Assembly: GCF_025949695.1 (NCBI RefSeq)
Contig: NZ_JAPDFL010000001.1
Location: forward strand, 1,284,001 to 1,348,000
Source of the DNA: Pararhodobacter zhoushanensis
GTDB lineage: Bacteria > Pseudomonadota > Alphaproteobacteria > Rhodobacterales > Rhodobacteraceae
DNA length: 64,000 nt
Direction of reading: 5' to 3'
The translations under genes and the position numbers were made by a program. Shown here piece by piece: positions 51,130 through 60,388 of this stretch; position 1 is the first letter of the stretch, and each line of letters begins with the position of its first letter. The notes below the pieces were generated by a model. That model worked only from the letters and a program-made list of their open reading frames with translations. It had not been told where the DNA came from and made no database searches.

Positions 51130-52572
51130 TCAGGCGACCCCGCCCACCGTCAATCCGCCGATCAGCAGCGACGGTTGCCCCACGCCCACCGGCACCCATT
51201 GCCCGGCCTTGCCGCAATTGCCGATGCCGGGATCTAGCGCCATGTCGTTGCCGATGCCGCGCACATTGCGCAGCGAGGTGGGCCCGTCGCCGATCAGCGT
51301 TGCGCCCTGCACCGGCTCGCCGATCTGGCCGTTGCGCACGCGGTAAGCCTCGGTGCACGAGAACACGAACTTTCCGCTCGTGATATCCACCTGACCGCCG
51401 CCAAAGCCCACGGCCCAGATGCCGTCCTTCATGCCGGACACCAGATCCGCCGGATCGTCGGTGCCGCCCAGCATATAGGTGTTGGTCATCCGCGGCATCG
51501 GGGCGTGGGCATAGCTTTCGCGTCGGCCGTTGCCGGTGGCGGACACGCCCATCAGCCGGGCGTTCTGGCGGTCCTGCATGTAGCCGACCAGCACACCGTC
51601 CTCGATCAGCACGTTCCTGGCTGATGGCGTGCCCTCGTCATCCACGGTGATCGAACCGCGCCGGTCGGGGATCGTGCCGTCATCAAGGACCGTCACGCCC
51701 CTCGAGGCGACCTGCTGGCCCATCAGCCCGGCAAAGGCCGAGGTCTTCTTGCGGTTGAAATCGCCTTCCAGCCCATGACCGACAGCCTCGTGCAGCAGGA
51801 TGCCGGGCCAGCCGGGCCCAAGCACCACATCCATCATCCCGGCAGGGGCGGGGACGGCGTCGAGATTGACCAGCGCGACGCGCAGCGCCTCGCGGGCGAT
51901 GGGCCGCCAGTGGTCGGCTTCCATCAGCCCGTGCAGGCCGATCCGGCCTCCGCCGCCGTAATGGCCCGATTCGCGCCGTCCGTCGCGTTCGACGATCACC
52001 GCAATCGAGATCCGTGCCATGGGTCGGATGTCGGTGGTCAGCCCGCCTTCGGGGCGCAGGATCGCGACCTCTTGCAGCGATGCCGCAAGGCTGGCCGTCA
52101 CCTGCACGACGCGGCCGTCCAGAGCGCGGACGAAATCGTCGATGGCGCGCAGGGTTTCAAGCTTGGCGGCAAAGCTGGCATCGGTGATCGGGTCGAAATC
52201 GCCATACAGGTGACGGTTGGTGCCGACCGGCGCCTCGGCCAGCGTGCCACCGCCGGCACCCACGGCCAGCCGGGCCGTCGCTGCGGCGCGGCGCAGGGCG
52301 GACTCGGTCACTTGGGTCGAATGGGCGTAGCCTGCGACATCACCGCGCACCGCGCGCAGGCCGAATCCCTCCGCGGCGTCATAGGTGGCGTTACGGATGC
52401 GGCCATCGTCCAGAACGAGTGATTCGGAGCGGCGACGCTCAAGGAACAACTCGCCGTCGCCGGCGCCGGCGACGGCCTCGCGCAGGACGGCAAGCGCCGA
52501 GTCGCGGTCAAGAAGGGTCTCAAAGGGCCGAAAACGGCTGGCCTCGGGCAGGGATTGGGCGGGCGCGGGCAT
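51130..52572 (-). CDS. tldD: Metalloprotease TldD
   Basis: TldD with TldE (PmbA) forms a heterodimeric zinc protease that matures peptides such as microcins and degrades CcdA in E. coli. The 480-residue protein has the zinc motif HEAVGHGLEGD (HExxxH, about residue 257) and the closing cysteine region NCGKAGQWVPVGVGQPSL, with the SESLVLDDGRIRNATYDAAEGFGLRAV opening. The start at 52572 (MPAPAQSLPEASRF) has AAAGGAA upstream; the frame continues to 52617 without homology. The partner tldE is not in the window. Confidence 0.95.
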   Translation of the reverse strand: MPAPAQSLPEASRFRPFETLLDRDSALAVLREAVAGAGDGELFLERRRSESLVLDDGRIRNATYDAAEGFGLRAVRGDVAGYAHSTQVTESALRRAAATARLAVGAGGGTLAEAPVGTNRHLYGDFDPITDASFAAKLETLRAIDDFVRALDGRVVQVTASLAASLQEVAILRPEGGLTTDIRPMARISIAVIVERDGRRESGHYGGGGRIGLHGLMEADHWRPIAREALRVALVNLDAVPAPAGMMDVVLGPGWPGILLHEAVGHGLEGDFNRKKTSAFAGLMGQQVASRGVTVLDDGTIPDRRGSITVDDEGTPSARNVLIEDGVLVGYMQDRQNARLMGVSATGNGRRESYAHAPMPRMTNTYMLGGTDDPADLVSGMKDGIWAVGFGGGQVDITSGKFVFSCTEAYRVRNGQIGEPVQGATLIGDGPTSLRNVRGIGNDMALDPGIGNCGKAGQWVPVGVGQPSLLIGGLTVGGVA

Positions 52573-52602
52573 CGGGTTCCTTTCGCGGCAGTGCAGCATG
52601 TC

Positions 52603-52618
52603 TTTGACACAGGTCAAA
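52603..52618. promoter_or_regulatory. FNR/FnrL-type dyad between tldD and ctaC
   Basis: TTTGAC-ACAG-GTCAAA is a perfect dyad with six-base half sites and a four-base centre, matching the TTGAY-N4-RTCAA pattern of FNR-type regulators. It lies 31 bases before the tldD start (minus strand) and about 170 bases before ctaC, upstream of a TAATAT -10-like box at 52662-52667. Oxygen-linked control of the oxidase genes is plausible. The exact regulator is not shown. Confidence 0.55.
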
Positions 52619-52787
52619 TGGCGGCAACCTGACGCATTGGTTTGGCTTGTTCTGACGATGCTAATATGATTTTAGGTGAGAGGGAAACCGCCCCCGATTT
52701 CGTGAGGCCGGTCAAGGTTGATCGGACGCTCTGTGGCGGGGCGGCGGAGAATGACGGTCGAAGGGCCGCGTAAAACGGGAACATACA

Positions 52788-53672
52788 ATGCATCTTTTCA
52801 AGGACCTCACCCGTCGTGCTGCCGGCCTGGGCGGTCTTGTGGGCGGTGCGGCGCTGTCGATGACGGTGGCCGGTCAAGCACTGGCGCAGGAGCTGAACTT
52901 TATCGGCGAACCGCATGCCGGCGGCATCGCGCTGCAAGAAGCGCATTCGCCGGTCTCGGTGACCAGCCACGCCATCGACCACATGCTTCTCTATATTATC
53001 ATCGCGATCTCGGTGTTCGTTACGCTGCTGATGGTCTGGGTGGTCATCCGCTACAACCGTCGCGCCAACCCGACGCCCTCGCGTTTTACGCATAACTCGC
53101 CGCTGGAAGTGGCGTGGACGATCCTGCCTATCTTCATTCTGATCTTCATCGGTGCGTTCAGCGTACCGGCGCTGTTCAAGGACCAGATCATGCCTGAGGC
53201 TGACGTGACCATCAAAGTCACCGGCTATCAGTGGTTCTGGGGCTATGAATACGTCGATCACGGTGTCGAATTCTCCAGCTACCGTCTTGAGCGCGACGAG
53301 CTTGAAGCCGCAGGCTACGAGCAGCGCCACTACCTGCTGGCCACCGACACGCAGGTTGTCGTGCCGATCAACCGCAACGTTGTGCTGCAGGTCACCGGCG
53401 GTGACGTGATCCATTCGTGGGCAATGCCGGCCTTCGGCATCAAGCAGGATGGCGTCCCGGGCCGTCTGGCCGAAGCCTGGTTCAACGTTGACGAGCCGGG
53501 GATCTATTTCGGCCAATGTTCCGAGCTGTGCGGTCAAGAGCACGCCTACATGCCGATCACGGTCCACGCTGTGACCGAAGAGGAATATATCGCCTGGCTG
53601 CAAGAGCAGGGCGCGACCAACCTCGCTGCCGCGCCGGGTTACACCCCTGCGGTCGAGCTGGCCTCGAACTGA
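52788..53672 (+). CDS. ctaC: Cytochrome c oxidase subunit II (aa3 type)
   Basis: CtaC carries the CuA centre that receives electrons from cytochrome c. The 294-residue protein has a signal sequence (AAGLGGLVGGAALSMTVAGQALAQ), two membrane helices (about 66-90 and 112-132), and a periplasmic cupredoxin domain with the YQWFWGYEYVDHGVEF aromatic stretch, HSWAMPAFGIKQDG, and the CuA ligands in GQCSELCGQEHAYMP (cysteines, histidine and methionine). It heads the oxidase assembly cluster; the catalytic subunit I gene (ctaD) is elsewhere. Confidence 0.97.
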   Translation: MHLFKDLTRRAAGLGGLVGGAALSMTVAGQALAQELNFIGEPHAGGIALQEAHSPVSVTSHAIDHMLLYIIIAISVFVTLLMVWVVIRYNRRANPTPSRFTHNSPLEVAWTILPIFILIFIGAFSVPALFKDQIMPEADVTIKVTGYQWFWGYEYVDHGVEFSSYRLERDELEAAGYEQRHYLLATDTQVVVPINRNVVLQVTGGDVIHSWAMPAFGIKQDGVPGRLAEAWFNVDEPGIYFGQCSELCGQEHAYMPITVHAVTEEEYIAWLQEQGATNLAAAPGYTPAVELASN

Positions 53673-53685
53673 TCTGACCAAGCGG

Positions 53686-53719
53686 GCGCCGCGTGAGGGC
53701 ACTGACCCACGCGGCGCCT
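53686..53719 (+). terminator. Stem-loop between ctaC and ctaB
   Basis: GGCGCCGCGTG (53686-53696) pairs with CACGCGGCGCC (53709-53719), an 11-base perfect stem located 14 bases after the ctaC stop. TGACCTATTTT follows. It could let ctaC, which needs high expression, be made in excess over the assembly genes. Confidence 0.65.
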
Positions 53720-53738
53720 GACCTATTTTGAGGATACC

Positions 53739-54710
53739 ATGACAGACATGCGCGCAGAGATCTCAGGGCAGGGCGGAACCGGCGACGCCGGTTTCAACGA
53801 CTATGTCCAGCTGCTCAAACCGCGCGTCATGTCGCTGGTGGTGTTCACGGCGATGGTCGGCCTGTTCGTCGCTCCCGTACCGCTGCACCCGATCGAAGCG
53901 CTGGCGGCGATCATCTTCATCGCGCTGGGGGCCGGGGCCTCGGGCGCGCTGAACATGTGGTGGGACGCCGACATCGACCGCGTCATGCGCCGCACGGCCA
54001 AACGCCCGGTCCCGTCGGGCGCGGTCGAGCCGGGCGAGGCACTGGGTCTGGGGCTGGCGCTGTCGGGGCTGTCGGTGGTGATGCTCGGCCTTGCGACCAA
54101 TCTGCTGGCCGCCGGTCTGCTGGCCTTTACCATCTTCTTCTATGCCGTTGTGTACACGATGTGGCTGAAGCGCTCGACGCCGCAGAACATCGTCATCGGC
54201 GGTGCGGCTGGCGCGTTCCCTCCGATGATCGGCTGGGTCGCGGCGACTGGGCACGTGGGTCTGGAAGCGGTGCTGATGTTCGCGCTGATCTTCATGTGGA
54301 CCCCGCCGCATTTCTGGGCCATGGCGCTGTTCATCAACAGCGACTACGAAAAGGCCAAGGTGCCGATGCTGACCGTGACCCACGGCCGCAAATCGACGCG
54401 CACGCATATTCTGGTCTACACGATCCTGCTGGCCCCCGTCGCTTTGGGCGCCGCCTTTACCGCGATCGGCGGACCGATCTATTTCGCTGTCTCCCTGGTG
54501 CTGAACGCGCTTTTCCTGTTGGGCGCGGTTCGCATCTGGCGCCGCCGCGAAGAGGTGGCCGAGGCGGACTCGTACGCCGTTGAAAAGCGCTTCTTTGCGC
54601 TGTCGCTGGCCTATCTGTTCTTGCATTTCGCGGCGTTTCTGGTCGAAGCAACGCCTTGGGCCAACGCATTGTCGACCACATTGGGCTGGGAGTCACTGAC
54701 ATGGCGCTGA
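53739..54710 (+). CDS. ctaB: Protoheme IX farnesyltransferase
   Basis: CtaB converts heme b to heme o by adding a farnesyl group, the first step to heme a for the oxidase. The 323-residue UbiA-type enzyme has about nine helices and the motifs [26 protein letters not shown] (aspartate-rich prenyl-binding loop, about residue 75) and [27 protein letters not shown] (about residue 190). Start at 53739; the stop overlaps the next small gene by 10 bases. Confidence 0.96.
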   Translation: MTDMRAEISGQGGTGDAGFNDYVQLLKPRVMSLVVFTAMVGLFVAPVPLHPIEALAAIIFIALGAGASGALNMWWDADIDRVMRRTAKRPVPSGAVEPGEALGLGLALSGLSVVMLGLATNLLAAGLLAFTIFFYAVVYTMWLKRSTPQNIVIGGAAGAFPPMIGWVAATGHVGLEAVLMFALIFMWTPPHFWAMALFINSDYEKAKVPMLTVTHGRKSTRTHILVYTILLAPVALGAAFTAIGGPIYFAVSLVLNALFLLGAVRIWRRREEVAEADSYAVEKRFFALSLAYLFLHFAAFLVEATPWANALSTTLGWESLTWR

Positions 54711-54904
54711 ACCAAGAACACGAGCTGCACCAGCGCCGCCGGGGCCGCAATCTGGGTGTCGGGCTGACGCTGATGGCGTTTGTCCTGCTGGTTTTCGGCC
54801 TGAGCATTGCCAAGGTGCAGCGCGGCGAGCCGATGCAGGGCTATGACCACGTGTACCAGCCTGAATCCGACCCGACCTTGCGCCGCACGGGAGCCAGCGA
54901 ATGA
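54701..54904 (+). CDS. Small membrane protein of the oxidase cluster, CoxF-like
   Basis: The 67-residue protein [20 protein letters not shown]... has one membrane helix (about residues 20-40) with an amino-terminal cytoplasmic basic region and an acidic tail. Proteins of this kind sit between ctaB and ctaG in Rhodobacter and Paracoccus relatives and are usually annotated as CoxF or hypothetical. The ATG overlaps the ctaB stop by 10 bases, and its own TGA overlaps ctaG as ATGA, so translation is coupled at both ends. Role unknown, presumed oxidase biogenesis. Confidence 0.8.
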   Translation: MALNQEHELHQRRRGRNLGVGLTLMAFVLLVFGLSIAKVQRGEPMQGYDHVYQPESDPTLRRTGASE

Positions 54905-55473
54905 GAAACTGGTGGGCAGGACTTGATGGCAAAAGCCGCACGGCAGCGGCGTCGGTCTGCGTTGTGGTTGTCATGGCCTCGCTCGCCTGGGCTGCGGTGC
55001 CGCTGTACAACCTGTTTTGCCGCGTGACCGGCTTTGGCGGCACCACGCAGGTGTCCGAGGCTGCCTCGGACGAGATCCTCGACCAGACGATCAACATCCG
55101 CTTTGATGCCTCGGTCGAACGGGGCTTCCCGTGGGAATTCCGCCCGGTTGAGCGCACCATGACCCTTCGCATCGGCGAAACCGGCATCGCCTTCTACGAG
55201 GCGTATAACCCGACCGATCACGTTGTGGCGGGGACGGCCAGCTACAACGTCACGCCCTACGCGGCGGGTGGCTATTTCACCAAGATTGCCTGCTTTTGCT
55301 TCACCATGCAGGTCTTGCAGCCCGGCGAGCGGGTGCAGATGCCCGTGACCTTCTACGTTGACCCCGATCTGGTCAACGATATGGATGCGCGCGATATCAA
55401 CACGATTACGCTAAGCTATACTTTCCATCCGGCCGAGCTGCCCGAAAGCGCAGCGCCGGTCGCTACGAACTGA
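54901..55473 (+). CDS. ctaG: Cytochrome c oxidase assembly protein CtaG (Cox11)
   Basis: Cox11/CtaG delivers copper to the CuB site of subunit I. The 190-residue protein has one N-terminal membrane helix (about 14-38) and a periplasmic domain with the copper motif [14 protein letters not shown] (CFCF, about residue 135) and the [13 protein letters not shown] segment, the signature of the family. [15 protein letters not shown] after the helix is also typical. Overlaps the small CoxF-like gene by four bases. A short CGCACCC/GGGTGCG hairpin (55479-55497) lies after its stop. Confidence 0.96.
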   Translation: MRNWWAGLDGKSRTAAASVCVVVVMASLAWAAVPLYNLFCRVTGFGGTTQVSEAASDEILDQTINIRFDASVERGFPWEFRPVERTMTLRIGETGIAFYEAYNPTDHVVAGTASYNVTPYAAGGYFTKIACFCFTMQVLQPGERVQMPVTFYVDPDLVNDMDARDINTITLSYTFHPAELPESAAPVATN

Positions 55474-55478
55474 CTGAC

Positions 55479-55497
55479 CGCACCCGGGGAGGGTGCG
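55479..55497 (+). terminator. Short stem-loop between ctaG and ctaE
   Basis: CGCACCC (55479-55485) pairs with GGGTGCG (55491-55497). With no T-run it is more likely an RNA-processing or stabilising hairpin than a full terminator, because ctaE is needed together with the upstream genes. Confidence 0.4.
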
Positions 55498-55551
55498 ACG
55501 AACGCAGGACCGCGCCAGCGGCAAGAAACGGGAACGTCTGAGGGAATCCAC

Positions 55552-56355
55552 ATGGCCCACGCAAAGAACCACGATTACCACATCCTTCCGCCGTCGATCT
55601 GGCCCTTCCTCGGTGCCGTCTCGGCCTTCGCCATGCTGACCGGCGCGATCCTGTGGATGCACGGCTCCGGGCCGTGGATCTTCCTGATCGGCCTGGTTGG
55701 TGTGCTCTACATCATGTTCGCCTGGTGGTCGGACGTGGTGACGGAAAGCCAGTCAGGCGACCACACGCCGGTCGTCGTGATCGGCCTGCGCTATGGCTTC
55801 ATCCTGTTCATCATGTCCGAAGTCATGTTCTTCGCGGCATGGTTCTGGAGCTTCTTCAAACACGCGATGTACCCGATGGGCCCGCTGTCGCCTGCCGTCG
55901 ACGGTCCCTGGCCGCCCGTCGGCATCACCACGTTCGACCCCTGGCACCTGCCGCTGATCAACACGCTGATCCTGCTGCTGTCGGGCTGCGCGGCGACCTG
56001 GGCACACCACGCCCTGGTGCATGAAAACAACCGCAAGGACGTGAAAACCGGCCTGATCATCTCGGTCGTGCTGGGTATGATCTTCACCGTGCTGCAGGCC
56101 TACGAGTACAGCCACGCGGGCTTTGGCTTTGCCGGGAACATCTATGGCGCCAACTTCTTCATGGCGACCGGCTTCCACGGTTTCCACGTGGTCATCGGCA
56201 CGATCTTCCTGTTCATCTGCTACCTGCGCGTCCGTGCCGGGCACTTCACGCCCGAACGTCACGTCGGCTTTGAAGCCGCTGCGTGGTACTGGCACTTCGT
56301 GGACGTGGTCTGGCTGTTCCTGTTCGCCGCCATCTATGTCTGGGGCCAAGGCTGA
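55552..56355 (+). CDS. ctaE: Cytochrome c oxidase subunit III
   Basis: The 267-residue membrane protein has seven helices and the subunit III landmarks: [20 protein letters not shown] at the start, [21 protein letters not shown], the [14 protein letters not shown] stretch, [16 protein letters not shown] and the end [23 protein letters not shown]. Subunit III stabilises the oxidase and may guide oxygen entry. A stem-loop (56382-56404) follows. Confidence 0.97.
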   Translation: MAHAKNHDYHILPPSIWPFLGAVSAFAMLTGAILWMHGSGPWIFLIGLVGVLYIMFAWWSDVVTESQSGDHTPVVVIGLRYGFILFIMSEVMFFAAWFWSFFKHAMYPMGPLSPAVDGPWPPVGITTFDPWHLPLINTLILLLSGCAATWAHHALVHENNRKDVKTGLIISVVLGMIFTVLQAYEYSHAGFGFAGNIYGANFFMATGFHGFHVVIGTIFLFICYLRVRAGHFTPERHVGFEAAAWYWHFVDVVWLFLFAAIYVWGQG

Positions 56356-56381
56356 CACCAGCGCATCTTGCTGAACGCTTA

Positions 56382-56404
56382 ACGGGGGGCTATCTGCCCC
56401 CCGT
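56382..56404 (+). terminator. Stem-loop after ctaE
   Basis: ACGGGGGGC (56382-56390) pairs perfectly with GCCCCCCGT (56396-56404) around TATCT, followed by CTCTATT. It is the best terminator candidate inside the oxidase cluster; the SURF1 gene starts 22 bases later, so some read-through is expected. Confidence 0.6.
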
Positions 56405-56426
56405 CTCTATTCGACGGAGTGGTATC

Positions 56427-57107
56427 GTGAACACACGAATGATCGGCGCGGGTATTTTCGGCATCGTGGGCGTCGCGATCCTGTTGTCGCTGGGAACGTG
56501 GCAGATCAAACGGCTGGCGTGGAAAGAGTCGTTGATCGCCCAGATCGAGGCGCGCATCCACAACGAGCCCGTCGCCGTGCCCGAGACACCGGTCGAATCG
56601 CGCGACCGCTACACCCCCGTTCTGGCCCATGGTCGTTTTACCGGCGAGTCGGTGGATGTCCTGTCCAGCCAGCGCGAAGCCGGACCGGGCATGCAGGTGA
56701 TCGAGGTGCTGGAAACCGACACCGGACGCCGCCTTCTGGTCGACCGGGGCTATGTACCCGAGGCACAGCGCGACGGGCTGGTGCTGGTCTCGCAAGACGT
56801 GACCGTGACCGGCAACCTCGACTGGCCCGACGAGACCGACAGTTTCACCCCCGCGCCGGACATGGGCCGTGGGCTGTGGTTCGCCCGCGATCCGGCCCCG
56901 ATCGCCGCCGTTCTGAACGCCGAGCCGTTCCTGATCATCGCCAGCAGTGACAGCGCCGCCGTCTCGCCGCTGATGACGATGCCGATGAACACCGTGTCGA
57001 TCAAGAACGACCATCTGGAATACGCGATGACCTGGTTTATGCTGGCCGCCGTCTGGGCAGTGATGACATTCGCGCTGGTCTGGCGTATGAGGCGCAGCAC
57101 GGTCTAA
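56427..57107 (+). CDS. SURF1 family cytochrome oxidase assembly protein
   Basis: SURF1 helps insert heme a into subunit I. The 226-residue protein has membrane helices at both ends (about 6-24 and 200-220) with the family motifs LGTWQIKRLAWKESLIAQIEAR, HGRFTGESVDVLSSQREAGPGMQVIEVL, VDRGYVPEAQRD and the C-terminal NDHLEYAMTWFMLAAVW. The start is a GTG at 56427, with GGAG ten bases upstream. It is followed after 10 bases by thrC. Confidence 0.94.
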   Translation: MNTRMIGAGIFGIVGVAILLSLGTWQIKRLAWKESLIAQIEARIHNEPVAVPETPVESRDRYTPVLAHGRFTGESVDVLSSQREAGPGMQVIEVLETDTGRRLLVDRGYVPEAQRDGLVLVSQDVTVTGNLDWPDETDSFTPAPDMGRGLWFARDPAPIAAVLNAEPFLIIASSDSAAVSPLMTMPMNTVSIKNDHLEYAMTWFMLAAVWAVMTFALVWRMRRSTV

Positions 57108-57117
57108 GGATATCTCC

Positions 57118-58533
57118 ATGCAGTACATTTCGACCCGGGGCGCTGCGCCCGTTCTGACCTTTGAACAGGCGATGCTGACAGGCCTCGCACGGGACGGGGG
57201 CCTTTATGTGCCCGAAAGCATTCCAACCCTGACCGAGGCCGAGATCACGGCGATGGCCGGGTTGCCCTATGAAGACATCGCCTTTCGGGTGATGAAGCCC
57301 TTCATCGGCGAGACCTTCACCGACGCCGAATTCAAGAGCCTGATCGCGCAGGCCTACGCCGGTTTCGGCCATGCCGCCCGCGCGCCCTTGAAGCAACTGG
57401 CGCCGAACCATTTCCTGCTGGAACTGTTCCACGGCCCGACGCTGGCGTTCAAGGATTTCGCCATGCAGCTGATCGGTCAGCTGTTTCAGGCCTCGCTCAC
57501 CCGGTCGGGCGACCGGGTGACCATCGTCGGCGCGACCTCGGGCGATACCGGGTCTGCCGCGATCGAGGCCTTCAAGGGACTGAGCAATGTCGATGTGTTC
57601 ATCCTGTTCCCGCATGGCCGCGTGTCCGAGGTTCAGCGCCGTCAGATGACGACGCCGGCCGAGTCGAACGTGCATGCGCTGGCGGTCGATGGCGATTTCG
57701 ACACCTGTCAGGGTCTGCTGAAAGACATGTTCAACGATTTCGACTTCCGCGACCGGGTGCGGCTGGCCGGGGTCAACAGCATCAACTGGGCGCGGGTTCT
57801 GGCGCAGGTGGTCTATTACTTCAGCGCCGCCACCAGCCTTGGCGCGCCCCTGCGCGCGGTCGATTTCACCGTGCCCACCGGCAATTTCGGCGACATCTTC
57901 GCGGGCTATATCGCGCGCAAGATGGGTCTTCCGATCGGCAAGCTGGTGATCGCGACGAACCAGAACGACATCCTGCACCGTTGCCTGACCACCGGCGTGT
58001 ACCAGACCGAAGGCGTCACGCCGTCGATCTCGCCGTCGATGGACATTCAGGTCAGCTCGAACTTCGAGCGGGCGCTGTTTGACGCTTACGGGCGGGATGG
58101 CAAGGCCGTGGCGCAGTTGATGGACGAGCTGAAGACGACCGGCCAGTTCACCGTGAGCCAAGGCGCGCTGCAAGCCCTGCGCGAGGTCTTCGCCTCGGGC
58201 CGGGTGAGCGAGGCTGAAACCTCGGCCACCATCAAGGCGACGCTGGCCCAGTCGGCCGAATTGCTCTGCCCGCATTCGGCGGTCGGTGTGGCCGTGGCGG
58301 AAGATCACCTCGGGTCCAACCCGATGATCACGCTGGCCACTGCCCATCCCGCCAAATTCCCCGACGCCGTCGAGGCCGCAAGTGGCATCCGCCCGCCACT
58401 GCCGCCGCGCATGGCCGATCTGTTCCAGCGCGAGGAGCGCGTTACCCGTATGCCCAACGACCGCGCCGCTCTGCAGGCGCTGATCCTGCAACGTATTTCC
58501 AACGTGACGACTTCTAACGCGGCGGGGGTTTGA
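57118..58533 (+). CDS. thrC: Threonine synthase
   Basis: ThrC converts O-phosphohomoserine to threonine with pyridoxal phosphate. The 471-residue protein of the longer, yeast-like class starts MQYISTRGAAPVLTFEQAMLTGLARDGGLYVPE, has the PLP-lysine segment HGPTLAFKDFAMQLIGQLF (about residue 110) and the phosphate-binding TSGDTGSAAIEAFKG, and ends with AAKFPDAVEAASG-like HPAKFPDAVEAASG. Its TGA overlaps the ATG of the M16 peptidase (TGATG). The link of oxidase assembly genes to thrC is common in this group but not functional as far as known. Confidence 0.96.
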   Translation: MQYISTRGAAPVLTFEQAMLTGLARDGGLYVPESIPTLTEAEITAMAGLPYEDIAFRVMKPFIGETFTDAEFKSLIAQAYAGFGHAARAPLKQLAPNHFLLELFHGPTLAFKDFAMQLIGQLFQASLTRSGDRVTIVGATSGDTGSAAIEAFKGLSNVDVFILFPHGRVSEVQRRQMTTPAESNVHALAVDGDFDTCQGLLKDMFNDFDFRDRVRLAGVNSINWARVLAQVVYYFSAATSLGAPLRAVDFTVPTGNFGDIFAGYIARKMGLPIGKLVIATNQNDILHRCLTTGVYQTEGVTPSISPSMDIQVSSNFERALFDAYGRDGKAVAQLMDELKTTGQFTVSQGALQALREVFASGRVSEAETSATIKATLAQSAELLCPHSAVGVAVAEDHLGSNPMITLATAHPAKFPDAVEAASGIRPPLPPRMADLFQREERVTRMPNDRAALQALILQRISNVTTSNAAGV

Positions 58534-59792
58534 TGCATCGCATCACGACGCTGTCCAACGGTTTCCGCATCGTTACTGAACCCATGCCCGGACTTGCCAG
58601 CGCGGCGGTCGGGATCTGGGTCACCGCCGGTGCGCGCCACGAAAAAGCCGACCAGAACGGCATCGCGCATTTTCTCGAACATATGGCGTTCAAGGGCACG
58701 GCCAAGCGCACCGCCCTGCAGATCGCCGAGGAAATCGAGGATGTCGGCGGCTATATCAACGCCTATACCAGCCGCGAAATGACCGCCTATTACGCCCGCG
58801 TGCTTGAGGCCGACGTGCCCCTCGCGCTGGATGTGATCGCCGATATCGTGCTGAACCCTGCCTTTGATCAACGCGAGATCGAGGTCGAGCGCCACGTCAT
58901 CCTGCAGGAAATCGGTCAGGCGGCGGACACGCCCGACGACGTGATTTTCGACTGGCTGCAAGAGGCGACCTACCCGGATCAGCCGATTGGTCGCCCGATT
59001 CTGGGCCCGGCTGAGCGCATCGCCAACTACGGCGCCGCCGATCTGCGCAGCTTTGTCGGCGGACATTACGGGCCGGGGCAGATGATCCTCGCGGCCTCGG
59101 GTGCGGTGCATCATGACACGCTGGTCAAGCTGGCCGAGGCGCTGTTCGGCAGCCTGCCCGCCGTGGCCCTGCCGGTGATCGAACCCGCGCGATTCGAGAT
59201 GAACGAGCGGCGCGAGATCAAGGACCTTGAGCAGGCCCATTTCGCGCTGGCGTTCGAGGCCCCGTCGTTCCGTGACGCCGATCTCTTCACCGCGCAGGTG
59301 TACTCGGGCGTGATGGGCGGCGGCATGTCCTCGCGTCTGTTCCAGAAACTGCGCGAGGAACGCGGCCTGTGCTACACCACCTTCGCGCAGGCGGGGGCGC
59401 ATGAGGATACCGGCTCGATCACGCTGTATTCGGGCACCGGGGCCAAGGACGTGCACGATCTGGCCAACCTGACCATCGACGAGCTGCGCCGCGCGACCAC
59501 CGACCTGACCGAAGCCGAGGTCGCCCGTGCCCGCACGCAGATGAAGGCCGGGCTGCTGATGGGGCTGGAAAGCCCGTCCAGCCGGGCCGAGCGTCTGGCG
59601 CGGCTGCTGGCGATCTGGGACCGCGTGCCCAGCCTTGAAGAGACCGTCGAGCGGATCGACGCCGTGGACCTGACCGCGCTCAAGACCTATGCCGAAAAAC
59701 TGGTCAGCGAAGGCCGTCTGTCGATGGCGCTCTATGGTCCGGTCGACACCGCGCCATCGCTGGAGGCGCTGCGCGAAAGGTTGGTGGCGTAA
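58533..59792 (+). CDS. M16 family zinc peptidase (mitochondrial processing peptidase-like)
   Basis: The 419-residue protein has the inverted zinc motif AHFLEHMAFKGT (HxxEH, about residue 50) and the distal glutamate region EIEVERHVILQEI, then the GGGMSSRLFQKLREERGLCY glycine motif (about residue 270). It resembles the catalytic beta subunit of mitochondrial processing peptidase and the rickettsial RPP. Substrates in bacteria are unclear. It starts at the ATG overlapping the thrC stop, and its own stop TAATG overlaps the next gene. Confidence 0.94.
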   Translation: MHRITTLSNGFRIVTEPMPGLASAAVGIWVTAGARHEKADQNGIAHFLEHMAFKGTAKRTALQIAEEIEDVGGYINAYTSREMTAYYARVLEADVPLALDVIADIVLNPAFDQREIEVERHVILQEIGQAADTPDDVIFDWLQEATYPDQPIGRPILGPAERIANYGAADLRSFVGGHYGPGQMILAASGAVHHDTLVKLAEALFGSLPAVALPVIEPARFEMNERREIKDLEQAHFALAFEAPSFRDADLFTAQVYSGVMGGGMSSRLFQKLREERGLCYTTFAQAGAHEDTGSITLYSGTGAKDVHDLANLTIDELRRATTDLTEAEVARARTQMKAGLLMGLESPSSRAERLARLLAIWDRVPSLEETVERIDAVDLTALKTYAEKLVSEGRLSMALYGPVDTAPSLEALRERLVA

Positions 59793-60388
59793 TGTCCGGC
59801 TTCCTGCTGGCATCGAAGCGACGATTCCGGCTGGACACCGAACGGCTGAGCCTGCGCCTGCCCGAACACGCCGACTTTCGCATGTGGTCCGCGATCCGCG
59901 AGGCCTCGGCCAGTTTTCTGGTCCCGTGGGAGCCGACATGGGCCGATGACCATCTGACACGCCGGGCGTTTACCGGCCGGGTGCAATGGGCGTCACGGGT
60001 GCGAAAGCAGGGCACGGCGCTGCCGCTGTTCCTGATCCGGCGCAGCGACGAGCAGCTGTTGGGCGCGATCACGCTGGACAACATCCGGCGCGGCCCGGCG
60101 CTGTCGGGGACGGTGGGCTACTGGATCGGCCAGCCCTTTGCGCGCCACGGCTATATGCGCGAGGCATTGCGCGCCGTGGTGCACCACGCCTTCACCCAGC
60201 TCGACATCAGCCGGATCGAGGCCGCCTGCCTGCCCGAAAACGCCGCCTCGCGCGCGGTGCTGGAGAAGTCCGGCTTCAAATATGAGGGCGTTGCGCAGAG
60301 CTATCTGCAGATCAACGGCCGCTGGCGCAACCATGTGCTCTATTCCAACCTGCGCGGCGACCGGCGCGGGCGCACCGATGTTGCCTGA
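59792..60388 (+). CDS. RimJ/RimL-type GNAT acetyltransferase
   Basis: The 198-residue protein opens with RFRLDTERLSLRLPEHADFRMW and contains IGQPFARHGYMREALRAVVHHAF (acetyl-CoA binding motif A, about residue 112), ISRIEAACLPENAASRAVLEKSGF and YLQINGRWRNHVLYS, the pattern of ribosomal-protein alanine N-acetyltransferases (RimJ). It could acetylate a ribosomal protein N-terminus, but substrate specificity is inferred only. Overlaps the peptidase gene by one base and DUF1697 by 11. Confidence 0.9.
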   Translation: MSGFLLASKRRFRLDTERLSLRLPEHADFRMWSAIREASASFLVPWEPTWADDHLTRRAFTGRVQWASRVRKQGTALPLFLIRRSDEQLLGAITLDNIRRGPALSGTVGYWIGQPFARHGYMREALRAVVHHAFTQLDISRIEAACLPENAASRAVLEKSGFKYEGVAQSYLQINGRWRNHVLYSNLRGDRRGRTDVA

